Origin: Coriobacteriaceae bacterium
GTDB taxonomy: Bacteria; Actinomycetota; Coriobacteriia; Coriobacteriales; Eggerthellaceae
Length of the DNA: 14,984 nucleotides
NCBI GenBank assembly: GCA_004555335.1
Contig: SFII01000021.1
Location: 1-14,984, forward strand
Direction: 5' to 3'
Positions 1-7,071 of the stretch are shown here, piece by piece. Position 1 is the stretch's first letter, and every line of letters starts with the position of its first letter. The notes under the pieces were generated by a model. That model was given only the letters and a program-made list of their open reading frames with translations. It made no database searches and was not told the DNA's origin. Position numbers and translations under genes: made by a program.

Positions 1-61
1 GATTCGAATCTGCGTTTCCAACTTGAGGGGCTGGCGTCCTTGGCCGCTAGACGATAGGGAC
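1..61 (-). tRNA. tRNA-Glu (anticodon CUC), 3' end cut by window edge, atypical
   Basis: Reading the minus strand from position 61, the first 61 nt fold as a tRNA. There is a 7-nt acceptor 5' strand (GTCCCTA), then T8, a D-arm with A14 and G18-G19, a 5-bp anticodon stem CCAGC/GTTGG, a 7-nt loop CCCTCAA, a 4-nt variable loop AAAC and a T-arm with TTCGAAT. The anticodon in standard numbering is CUC (Glu). The D-stem pairs U11-A24 and U13-G22 and the absence of nucleotide 47 match GluRS identity features known from E. coli. Two positions are abnormal. Residue 33 is C (plus-strand g at 28) instead of U, and residue 53 is A (plus-strand t at 9), so it cannot pair with C61. The 3' acceptor strand lies outside the window. 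The gene is 47 bases downstream of hemL on the same strand, with no T-rich terminator between. It could be a specialised tRNA or a decaying copy. Confidence 0.85.
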
Positions 62-68
62 GTATCAG

Positions 69-97
69 GGTCGATATCGACCGCTGGAGCGATATCG
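69..97. repeat. Twin CGATATCG palindromes between hemL and tRNA-Glu
   Basis: The 8-bp palindrome CGATATCG occurs at 72-79, inside the 14-bp perfect palindrome GGTCGATATCGACC at 69-82, and again at 90-97. The copies are 18 bp apart centre to centre. As RNA on the minus strand the two copies could pair into an 8-bp stem with a 10-nt loop. No T-run follows, so this is not a classical intrinsic terminator. A processing site or a protein-binding site is possible, but nothing in the sequence decides the matter. Confidence 0.4.
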
Positions 98-108
98 GGT
101 GTGGGTTG

Positions 109-1392
109 TTACAGCTGGGACAGAACCTCGTCTGCAGCTGCGATGAAGGAATCGATTTCCTCTTCCGTGTGGGCTGCAGAAACGAACAGGCATTCGTACT
201 GGCTGGGCGCGATGATGAAACCGCGTTCGGTCATGCCCTCGAAGTACTTATCGAACATCTGGATATTGCTCTTGGATGCACTGTCCCAGTCGGTGACGGG
301 GCCTTCGGTGAAGAATAGGGTCAGCACCGAACCGCTGCGATTGACGCAGCAGGGCAGGCTGTACTTGGCGATGATTCCGTTCAGGCCATCTTCCAGACGT
401 GCGCCCAGAGCGTCGATCTTTTCGTACACGCCGCCCTTTTCCAGCTCGGTGAGCATGGCCAGGCCCGCTTCCATGGCAACGGGGTTGCCGGAAAGGGTGC
501 CTGCCTGATAAACCTGTCCGGCGGGTGCCAGGCAGTCCATGATCTCTGCACGTCCGGCGAAGCATCCCACGGGGAAGCCTCCGCCGATGATCTTACCCAG
601 GGTGGTGATGTCGGGCATCACGTTATAGAGCTGCTGGGCACCGCCCAGGGAGGCGCGGAATCCGTTGATGACCTCGTCGAAGATCAGCACTGCGCCGAAT
701 TCGTCGCACAGGTCGCGCAAGCCCTGCAAAAAGCCCTCGGCAGGGGGGACGCAGCCCATGTTGCCTGCAATGGGTTCTACGATAATGGCCGCGACATCTT
801 CGGGATATGCCTCGAACAGAGCACGTACGCTTCCCAGGTCGTTATAGCGTGCGATCAGGGTATCGGCGACGGCGCCAGGGGTGATTCCGGGGTTGCCGGG
901 AATACTTAGGGTTGCAACGCCGCTGCCTGCAGCTGCCAGCAGGGCGTCGGAATGGCCGTGATAATTGCCTTCGAACTTGATGAACTTGTCGCGATGGGTG
1001 TAGCCGCGTGCAAGGCGGATGGCGCTCATGGTTGCTTCAGTGCCGCTCGATACCATGCGGGCCTTTTCTGCACTCGGAATAAGGCGGCAGACGGTTTCTG
1101 CCAGCTTGGTTTCGGCAACGCAGGGGGCACCGAAGGAATAGCCCTTCTCCAGCTGCGCCCTCACGGCGCTTTCGACGGCTTCGGGGCGATGGCCCAAGAT
1201 CATGGGACCCCAGCTGCTGATGAAGTCGATGTATTCGTTTCCGTCAACGTCCCAGATGCGGCTTCCTTTGGCATGGTCGTAAACGATGGGTTCAACGCTG
1301 ACGTTGCCGAAGGCGCGAACGGGGGAGTTGACGCCGCCGGGAATGCACTGCTTGGCTTCGGCGAAGGCGTTATGGGAATTCACGTGTTCCAT
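109..1392 (-). CDS. hemL: Glutamate-1-semialdehyde 2,1-aminomutase
   Basis: This is a cytosolic PLP enzyme that converts glutamate-1-semialdehyde to 5-aminolevulinate, the second step of the C5 tetrapyrrole pathway. The protein has 427 residues, the usual length for the family. The N-terminus has the typical stretch IPGGVNSPVRAF (residues 17-28). SSGTEATMSAIRLAR (about 115-129) is the cofactor phosphate region. DEVINGFR (239-246) holds the Asp that contacts the PLP ring nitrogen. TTLGKIIGGGFPVG (263-276) contains the Schiff-base Lys267. The ATG start is preceded by AAAGGA at good spacing. The gene is the last protein gene of the operon, 16 bases after the hemB stop. It works directly with HemA, encoded in the same operon, whose unstable product it consumes. 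All catalytic residues are intact and nothing is odd about the gene. Confidence 0.97.
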   Translation of the reverse strand: MEHVNSHNAFAEAKQCIPGGVNSPVRAFGNVSVEPIVYDHAKGSRIWDVDGNEYIDFISSWGPMILGHRPEAVESAVRAQLEKGYSFGAPCVAETKLAETVCRLIPSAEKARMVSSGTEATMSAIRLARGYTHRDKFIKFEGNYHGHSDALLAAAGSGVATLSIPGNPGITPGAVADTLIARYNDLGSVRALFEAYPEDVAAIIVEPIAGNMGCVPPAEGFLQGLRDLCDEFGAVLIFDEVINGFRASLGGAQQLYNVMPDITTLGKIIGGGFPVGCFAGRAEIMDCLAPAGQVYQAGTLSGNPVAMEAGLAMLTELEKGGVYEKIDALGARLEDGLNGIIAKYSLPCCVNRSGSVLTLFFTEGPVTDWDSASKSNIQMFDKYFEGMTERGFIIAPSQYECLFVSAAHTEEEIDSFIAAADEVLSQL

Positions 1393-1408
1393 TGCAAGTC
1401 CTTTCGTA

Positions 1409-2389
1409 TTAGCGTGCGCTCAGCCAGCGGGCTGCGTCTTTCGCGTGGTAGGTGATGATCATCTTGGCGCCTGCGCGCTTCATGCACAGCAGGGATTCCA
1501 AAACCACGCGCTCTTCGTCGATCCAACCGTTCTGAGCTGCGGCTTTGACCATAGCATACTCACCCGAAACGTTGTATGCCACAAGTGGGAATTCGAATTC
1601 GTCTGCAACGCGGCGCATGATGTCCAGATAGGCGAGTGCGGGCTTGACCATTACCATATCCGCACCCTCTTCGATGTCCAGTGCCACTTCGCGCAGCGCC
1701 TCGTTGGAGTTTGCGGGGTCCATCTGGTATGCCTTGCGGTCGCCGAAGGCCGGTGCGGAATCAGCTGCATCGCGGAAGGGTCCGTAGTATCCGGAAGCGT
1801 ACTTTGCCGAATAGGCCATGATGGGCAGGTTGGTGAAGCCGTTGTCATCAAGTGCCTCGCGGATCGCGCCGATGCGTCCGTCCATCATATCGGAAGGGGC
1901 AACCATGTCGGCGCCCGCGCGGGCGTGGCTCAGGGCTTCTGCCGCGAGCAGCTCGAGCGTGGGATCGTTCAGCACGTAGCCGTTTTCATCCAGCTTGCCG
2001 CAGTGCCCGTGGCTGGTGTATTCGCACAGGCAGACGTCGGTGATGACGTACATTTCGGGGCAGCAGCGCTTGATTTCGCGAATCGCCTGCTGGACGATGC
2101 CGTTATCGTCGTAGGCTTCGCTTCCGCATTCGTCCTTGTGCTCGGGCAGGCCGAACAGGATGACCGCCTGGATGCCCAGGCTGCGCAGTTCTTCCATCTC
2201 CGCTTCCAGCATGTCGATGGAATACTGGAAGACATCGGGCATGGATGAAATGGCATCTTTGCAGCCGGTTCCGGGCTTCACGAACAGCGGGTAGATGAAA
2301 TCCTTCGCGGAAAGGGTGGTTTCGCGGACGAATTCCCTGGTCACGGCATTTGCGCGCATCCTACGGGGACGGTATGTGGGGAAGTTCAT
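1409..2389 (-). CDS. hemB: Porphobilinogen synthase (5-aminolevulinate dehydratase)
   Basis: HemB condenses two 5-aminolevulinate molecules into porphobilinogen in the cytosol. The protein has 326 residues, normal for the family. The two active-site lysines are visible as Lys196 in YSAKYAS and Lys249 in MVKPALAYLD. The catalytic zinc site is the three-cysteine type, DVCLCEYTSHGHC with Cys120, Cys122 and Cys130. This predicts a Zn-dependent enzyme rather than the Mg-only form in which these residues are replaced by Asp. The N-terminal YRPRRMRAN is also typical. The ATG start is preceded by TAGGAG at suitable spacing, 17 bases after the stop of the cobA-hemD fusion. It sits in pathway context between HemL, which makes its substrate, and HemC, which uses its product. 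Confidence 0.97.
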   Translation of the reverse strand: MNFPTYRPRRMRANAVTREFVRETTLSAKDFIYPLFVKPGTGCKDAISSMPDVFQYSIDMLEAEMEELRSLGIQAVILFGLPEHKDECGSEAYDDNGIVQQAIREIKRCCPEMYVITDVCLCEYTSHGHCGKLDENGYVLNDPTLELLAAEALSHARAGADMVAPSDMMDGRIGAIREALDDNGFTNLPIMAYSAKYASGYYGPFRDAADSAPAFGDRKAYQMDPANSNEALREVALDIEEGADMVMVKPALAYLDIMRRVADEFEFPLVAYNVSGEYAMVKAAAQNGWIDEERVVLESLLCMKRAGAKMIITYHAKDAARWLSAR

Positions 2390-2406
2390 TGCTGGCTCCT
2401 AACGCG

Positions 2407-3990
2407 TTATCGGTTCAGGCGGTCTTGCAGGATCGCATCGATCAGTCCGTCGATAGTGTATACCTGCGCTTCGGCTTTGGGCGCCAATCCGTTTTCCCGA
2501 AGCGTTGCGCTGGTAACGGGCCCGATCGAGTACAAGTCCATCTTCGAAAGCATCCCTTTCGCTGCGTCATCGGGGATCTGCAAGGCATCCGCCTGGTTTT
2601 CGAAAAGCCGGCAGAAGTTCCGCACGGTGGAAGAAGAGGTAAAGGTAATCGCGTTCACTTCTCCCGCGAGGATTCTACCAAGCGCTTGCAGGGTCTGCGC
2701 GGCGGTGGAGGGGATGGTTTCGTACAAGGGCACGGTTTCCACGGCAAGTCCCGCCTGGGTCAACAAATCGGGGATGGCATTGCGGGCTTCCTTCGCCCGT
2801 GCGAGCAGCACGCGTTCGCCGGGCGCGGCACCGGCTTCGAGCATTTCCCGCACGACGGCCTCGCCGCGGTATTCGCTGGGAACCAGGTCGGTTGCGATTC
2901 CGTGTTCGGCGATGCGGTCGGCGGTTGCCGAGCCGATCGCCGCCACCTTCACGCCGGCAAGTGCGCGCGCGTCCATGCCTAAGGCACCCAGGCGCTGGAA
3001 GAAGAAGTCCACGCCATTGGTGCTGGTGAGGATGAGCCAGCTGAAGGCGCCCTGCGCAAGGTTTGCGAGAGCCCGGTCGGCATCCGCGTAGGAATCGAGC
3101 GGCTCGATCTGGATGGTGGGGCATTCCAGCACGTCAGCGCCCAGATCTTTCAATCGTGCGACCATTCCGCTTGCCTGGGTGCGCGATCTGGTGACGGCAA
3201 CGCTCATTCCCTTCAGGGGCAGCGGGGTGCTGGGTGCGATCGTGTCGCGCAGACCCACCACATCTCCGACCACGATGATGGCCGGAGCCTGGAACTTGGC
3301 TTCGTAAGCCTTCTGCGCGATGTTTTGCAGGTTGCCGAAGAGCTCTTCCTGCTTGGGGGTGGTGCCCCAGCGGATCAGCGCGACCGGCGTTTGGGGGCTG
3401 CGCCCGGCAGCGATGAGCTTTTCGCAGATGGAAGGCAGGTTCTTGATGCCCATATAGAAGCAGAGCGTCTGGGCGCCATGCGCGATGCCCTTCCAGTCGA
3501 TGTCGGATTCTGCTTTGGTGGGATCTTCGTTTCCCGTGATGAACGCGACGGAGGTGGAAACCCCCCGATGGGTGACGGGAATTCCGGCGCTTGCAGGTGC
3601 GGCGATGCCGCTCGTCACGCCCGGAACCACTTCCACATCGATTCCATGCTGCCTGAGGGCCTGGGCTTCTTCGCCTCCACGACCGAAGACGAAGGGGTCG
3701 CCGCCTTTCAGGCGCACGATCACACGTTCGCCCGATTCGGGGGAGTCGCTTTCTGCTAGGGCCTCGTCGATGAGGATGCGGTTGATCTGGTCCTGGGTGA
3801 TGTGCTTGCTAAAGCCCTTCTTCCCCACGTAGATCAGCTTCGTTTCCGGGCGTGCGTGGGCGAGCAGGGTCTCGCTTGCCAAGTAGTCGTAGATGATGAC
3901 ATCTGCCCGCTTGATGCATTCCAGGCCCTTGATGGTGATAAGGTCGGGGTCCCCGGGTCCTGCCCCGATCAGGTAAACCTTTGCTGCCAT
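2407..3990 (-). CDS. cobA-hemD: Fused uroporphyrinogen-III C-methyltransferase / uroporphyrinogen-III synthase
   Basis: This 527-residue bifunctional protein closes hydroxymethylbilane to uroporphyrinogen III and methylates it twice with SAM to precorrin-2. Residues 1 to about 245 are a SUMT methyltransferase. It has VYLIGAGPGDPDLITIKG near the N-terminus, VRLKGGDPFVFGRGGEE (92-108) and VVPGVTSGIAAPASAGIPVTHR spanning 121-142, all standard SAM and substrate motifs. Residues from about 262 to the end are a HemD domain, beginning MSVAVTRSRTQA and containing the LTSTNGVDFFF and TFTSSSTVRNF stretches that mark the two lobes. The open frame extends further upstream into hemC. The ATG at 3990 is chosen because AAAGGAAG lies just before it and the family N-terminus begins there. 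It starts 22 bases after the hemC stop. Fusion of these two domains is common in anaerobic Gram-positive bacteria. It commits the operon's flux toward siroheme and corrinoids. Confidence 0.95.
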   Translation of the reverse strand: MAAKVYLIGAGPGDPDLITIKGLECIKRADVIIYDYLASETLLAHARPETKLIYVGKKGFSKHITQDQINRILIDEALAESDSPESGERVIVRLKGGDPFVFGRGGEEAQALRQHGIDVEVVPGVTSGIAAPASAGIPVTHRGVSTSVAFITGNEDPTKAESDIDWKGIAHGAQTLCFYMGIKNLPSICEKLIAAGRSPQTPVALIRWGTTPKQEELFGNLQNIAQKAYEAKFQAPAIIVVGDVVGLRDTIAPSTPLPLKGMSVAVTRSRTQASGMVARLKDLGADVLECPTIQIEPLDSYADADRALANLAQGAFSWLILTSTNGVDFFFQRLGALGMDARALAGVKVAAIGSATADRIAEHGIATDLVPSEYRGEAVVREMLEAGAAPGERVLLARAKEARNAIPDLLTQAGLAVETVPLYETIPSTAAQTLQALGRILAGEVNAITFTSSSTVRNFCRLFENQADALQIPDDAAKGMLSKMDLYSIGPVTSATLRENGLAPKAEAQVYTIDGLIDAILQDRLNR

Positions 3991-4012
3991 TGGCGATCTT
4001 CCTTTACCTGGT

Positions 4013-4963
4013 CTAGTATCCGCGGATTTCTGCAAGGATCTGGCAAGCTCCCTGTTCGAGCAGGTCCTCGTGCGCCTGCTTGGCGATTTCTTTCCACGAT
4101 CCGGGTTCGCCGCTCTGCGTGCTGCGGCAGATCTTGGAGCCGTCCAGGCTTGCAACGAGCGCGTCGATGACGAAGCGGGGCTTGCCCTGCTCATCCGCCT
4201 CGATGCGCGCATAGGAGCCGATGGGCACCTGGCATCCGCCTTCAAGGGCGCCCAGGATATAGCGTTCCGCAGATACGCAGATCCAGGTTTCGGGGTCGTT
4301 GAGCTTCTGGCAGAGGCTGCGGACGAAGTCGTCGTCTTCGCGGATCTCGATGCCGATCGCACCCTGGCCCACTGCGGGGGTGATGGTCTGATGCGGGATG
4401 TGCTGCGCGATGCGGTCGGTCCACTCCATGCGCTCGATGCCGGCGGAAGCCAGGACCGCAGCGTCCAGCTCGCCGGAGGTCACCTTGCCGATCCTGGTAT
4501 CCAGATTGCCGCGAAGTTCGCAGAATTCCAGGTCGGGGCGCAGGGCCATAAGCTGGGCGCGCCTCCTGAGCGAACCTGTACCCAGCTTGGATCCCGCCTG
4601 CAGGTTTTCCAGGGTGGTTCCGGGTGCGGCCACCAGCACATCGCGCACGTCGGCGCGTTTCAGGATTGCTGCCAGGCACAGCCCTTCGGGGAAGTAGGTG
4701 GGAACGTCCTTCATGGAGTGCACGCACAGGTCGATGCGGCCTTCGATTAGGGCCTGCTCGATGTCTTTGGTGAACAACCCGCGGTCGCCGATCTTGGAAA
4801 GAGCGACATCCTGGATACGGTCGCCCTTGGTCTTCACCACTTCTATCTTTACTTCGAGTCCGGGTTCGGCTTCTCGGAGCAGGGTAGCGACATGGTTTGC
4901 CTGCCACAGCGCCAATTTGCTTCCTCGCGTGCCGATGACCAGCTTCCTAGCTTGAGTGCTCAT
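4013..4963 (-). CDS. hemC: Hydroxymethylbilane synthase (porphobilinogen deaminase)
   Basis: HemC polymerises four porphobilinogens into hydroxymethylbilane using a covalently bound dipyrromethane cofactor. The protein has 316 residues, as expected. The N-terminal GTRGSKLALWQ is the family signature. VHSMKDVP carries the catalytic Asp86 (Asp84 in E. coli numbering). GTGSLRRRAQ and LRGNLDTRIGK hold the substrate-binding arginines. EGGCQVPIG contains Cys244, the cofactor attachment cysteine. The start is the ATG at 4963, which overlaps the hemA stop in an ATGA arrangement, so translation is probably coupled to hemA. A much longer upstream open frame in the same phase runs through hemA and is not used. 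Its product feeds the HemD domain of the next gene. Confidence 0.97.
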   Translation of the reverse strand: MSTQARKLVIGTRGSKLALWQANHVATLLREAEPGLEVKIEVVKTKGDRIQDVALSKIGDRGLFTKDIEQALIEGRIDLCVHSMKDVPTYFPEGLCLAAILKRADVRDVLVAAPGTTLENLQAGSKLGTGSLRRRAQLMALRPDLEFCELRGNLDTRIGKVTSGELDAAVLASAGIERMEWTDRIAQHIPHQTITPAVGQGAIGIEIREDDDFVRSLCQKLNDPETWICVSAERYILGALEGGCQVPIGSYARIEADEQGKPRFVIDALVASLDGSKICRSTQSGEPGSWKEIAKQAHEDLLEQGACQILAEIRGY

Positions 4964-6384
4964 TCGTTCCCATCTTCCTCGTCGATCTTGTTTCCGAAGG
5001 GGCATTCGCCGATTTCGGCGACGGAACAGCCCGATCCCTTCTCGAGCGCGCAATGGTCGCTCCTGTTCCCGCAGGGCAGTCCCAGCGGATTGGTGTCCAG
5101 CCCGAAAAGATAGCGCGCCGATTCCGTATGGATGTAGGCATCGGGATCCTTCGCCTGCTTGCGAAGGCGCACCACCGGACCGTGCAGCTGCTTTTTCGCG
5201 ACTGCGGTGGCCAGCGCCATCAGCACGCGTTCGTCTTCTTCGGTGACCACGCCGCTCGTCTTGCGCAGCTCCTTCACCGCCTTGGCGACCTCGCGTTGGC
5301 AGATGCGTTCGGCCTTGCCGTACAGCTCCTTGATGGTGGGCACCACCGCACGTTCCTGCATCCAAAGCAGGAAGGCATCCACTTCGTCGTGGATCATCGC
5401 GCGTACCTTTTCCGCTTCCAGTTCGCGTTGCTGCTTGTTCTGGTCGATGATGGCGCCCAGGTCGTCGAGCGAATAGCAGTAGATCCCGTCGACGTTTGAG
5501 CAGGCATCGTCGATATTACGGGGGAGTGCGATGTCCACGAGCAGCAGCGGGCGGTCGATGCGGTTTTCGCACGCCTTCTGCACCAGCTCCTTGGTGACCA
5601 GGAAGCCTTCAGGGTAGTATGCCGAGGCAATGACGATGTCCGCCTGGGAAAGCGCATACCCCAGCTCATCCAGGCCGAAGAACCCCTCGCCTCCCACGCG
5701 TTCGATCAGGTCGCGGGCGTATTCCCTGGTCCTGTTGGCAACGAACAGGCGCGAGGTGCCGTTGCAGCGCAGGTAGCTTAAAGTCAGCTCCGCCATCTCG
5801 CCTGCGCCTATGACCAGCACGGTCTTGCCGTCCAGGTTTCCGAAGATGCGCTGCGCCAGTTGCACGGCCACGGTGGATACCGATACGGATTGGGCGCCGA
5901 TTCCGGTCTTGCTGCGTGCGTTCTTGCCCAGCTCCAAAGCCTGCTTGAACAGCTTGTTGAACAGCTCCTTGGTGGCACCGCATTCCTTCGCGGCCTGGTA
6001 AGCTCGCTTGATCTGCCCCTGGATCTGGGCTTCTCCCAGCACGAGCGAATCGAGCGAGCAAATGACGCGGAACAGGCGGCCGATAGCGGCACGCGATTGG
6101 CGGGCGTACATGGCCGCCTGGAAGGCTTCCATGTCCTTTGGGGAAAGCTGCTTGTAGTCCCTTACGAATTCGGTGAGCTCTTCGATGCCCTGATTCGCCG
6201 ATTTGGCCACCGCGTACAATTCGGTGCGGTTGCAGGTGGAAAGGATGACCGCTTCGGTCAGGTTATCCGTAGATGAGAGCAGCACTTCCAGCGCATGCGG
6301 CAGCTGGCTTTCGGGGAAGGTGATCTTCTCGCGCAAGGCTGCGGATGCGGTGTGGTGGTTGACTCCGATAACGATAATCGCCAT
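4960..6384 (-). CDS. hemA: Glutamyl-tRNA reductase with a cysteine-containing C-terminal tail
   Basis: HemA reduces Glu-tRNA(Glu) with NADPH to glutamate-1-semialdehyde, the first committed step of the C5 pathway. Residues 1 to about 155 form the catalytic domain, with GVNHHTA, the nucleophile Cys51 in STCNRTELYAV, and SLDSLVLGEAQIQGQIK. The NADPH domain follows, with VLVIGAGEMAEL (189-200) and VANRTR. A helical dimerisation domain extends to about residue 420. The protein has 474 residues, longer than the roughly 420 of E. coli. The surplus is a C-terminal tail with Cys438, Cys445, Cys453 and Cys461 (spacing C-x6-C-x7-C-x7-C). The last cysteine is part of a Cys-Pro pair in ECPFGN. Such a tail could bind metal, a cluster or heme for feedback, but this is a guess. 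The gene starts 3 bases after the upstream stop and overlaps hemC by 4 bases. Confidence 0.96.
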   Translation of the reverse strand: MAIIVIGVNHHTASAALREKITFPESQLPHALEVLLSSTDNLTEAVILSTCNRTELYAVAKSANQGIEELTEFVRDYKQLSPKDMEAFQAAMYARQSRAAIGRLFRVICSLDSLVLGEAQIQGQIKRAYQAAKECGATKELFNKLFKQALELGKNARSKTGIGAQSVSVSTVAVQLAQRIFGNLDGKTVLVIGAGEMAELTLSYLRCNGTSRLFVANRTREYARDLIERVGGEGFFGLDELGYALSQADIVIASAYYPEGFLVTKELVQKACENRIDRPLLLVDIALPRNIDDACSNVDGIYCYSLDDLGAIIDQNKQQRELEAEKVRAMIHDEVDAFLLWMQERAVVPTIKELYGKAERICQREVAKAVKELRKTSGVVTEEDERVLMALATAVAKKQLHGPVVRLRKQAKDPDAYIHTESARYLFGLDTNPLGLPCGNRSDHCALEKGSGCSVAEIGECPFGNKIDEEDGNE

Positions 6385-6387
6385 CGC

Positions 6388-7071
6388 CTACGAATCCTCC
6401 CTTTCCTTCAAACTATGGCAAGCATCGGTGAAAAGCGCCTCTGCCGTGTAATCTTCGTCTCCAAGAATCCGCTGAACCCAGCGGTCTTCCGCGATCAAGC
6501 GGTTGAGCCTGTGACGGGTTTTCGGGTCGTCCACCCGTTCCAGGATCATCAGCCTCGCCTGCCCGATCAGACGGACAGCACGGCCGAGGTTTCGGGGGAA
6601 GGCCCCTTCCAGCCCGCATCGTATCCTGCGGGCGAGGGCAGGGGATGCACCCGCGGTGGAGACCGCGACTTGCAGGTCGCCCCGACGCAGGGTAGCCGGG
6701 ATGGAGACCTCAGGTTCTTTCGAATCGACGCAGTTCACCAAAGCACCCGCCGCTTCGGCTATTTCCGTGACTCGCCGGTTCAGCTCGGGCGAATCGGTGC
6801 ACGCGAAGACCAGGAATGGACCCTGCACGTCCTTGCTATCGAACGAACGCAGGATCAGCTCGATCAAACCCCGGTCCGCGAGGTCGCGGATCTTGTCGGT
6901 TGCTTCGGGGGTAATGACCGTAACCTGGCAGCCATGATCGACGAGCGTTTCGATCTTGCGCTGGGCGACGCAGCCGCCTCCTACGACAAGCGCCCGTTTG
7001 CCCCTCATGTCGACGAAGAGCGGTAGGGGAGAATAGCCCGTCTTTTCCGTGTCGTGCATAGGGTCCTGCAT
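6388..7071 (-). CDS. Precorrin-2 dehydrogenase (SirC/Met8/CysG N-terminal family)
   Basis: This enzyme oxidises precorrin-2 to sirohydrochlorin with NAD+. Some relatives also insert iron to make siroheme. The protein has 227 residues, which is the size of a stand-alone SirC-type protein. PLFVDMRGKRALVVGGG (17-33) starts the Rossmann fold, followed by VAQRKI. Asp116 in NCVDSKE is at the position of the CysG catalytic Asp (my alignment). SIPATLRRGDLQVAVSTAGASPALARRIR is the conserved substrate and dimer region. The ATG at 7071 overlaps the cbiK stop (TGATG) and has GGAGG seven bases before it. An in-frame ATG at 7059 has a weaker site. The open frame runs upstream into cbiK, but that part is not family sequence. 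Because CbiK is encoded next to it, the enzyme may act only as a dehydrogenase here. Whether it also chelates Fe cannot be told from sequence. Confidence 0.9.
   Translation of the reverse strand: MQDPMHDTEKTGYSPLPLFVDMRGKRALVVGGGCVAQRKIETLVDHGCQVTVITPEATDKIRDLADRGLIELILRSFDSKDVQGPFLVFACTDSPELNRRVTEIAEAAGALVNCVDSKEPEVSIPATLRRGDLQVAVSTAGASPALARRIRCGLEGAFPRNLGRAVRLIGQARLMILERVDDPKTRHRLNRLIAEDRWVQRILGDEDYTAEALFTDACHSLKEREDS

Noticed and set aside
3991..4362. Upstream extension of the cobA-hemD frame to a start at 4362
   Set aside because: The extension lies inside hemC and reads as Arg/Ser/Ala-rich nonsense. The ATG at 3990 has a good ribosome site and the family N-terminus.
4964..5365. Upstream extension of the hemC frame to a start at 5365
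   Set aside because: It overlaps hemA out of frame. The ATGA junction and GTRGSKLALWQ near residue 11 support the ATG at 4963.
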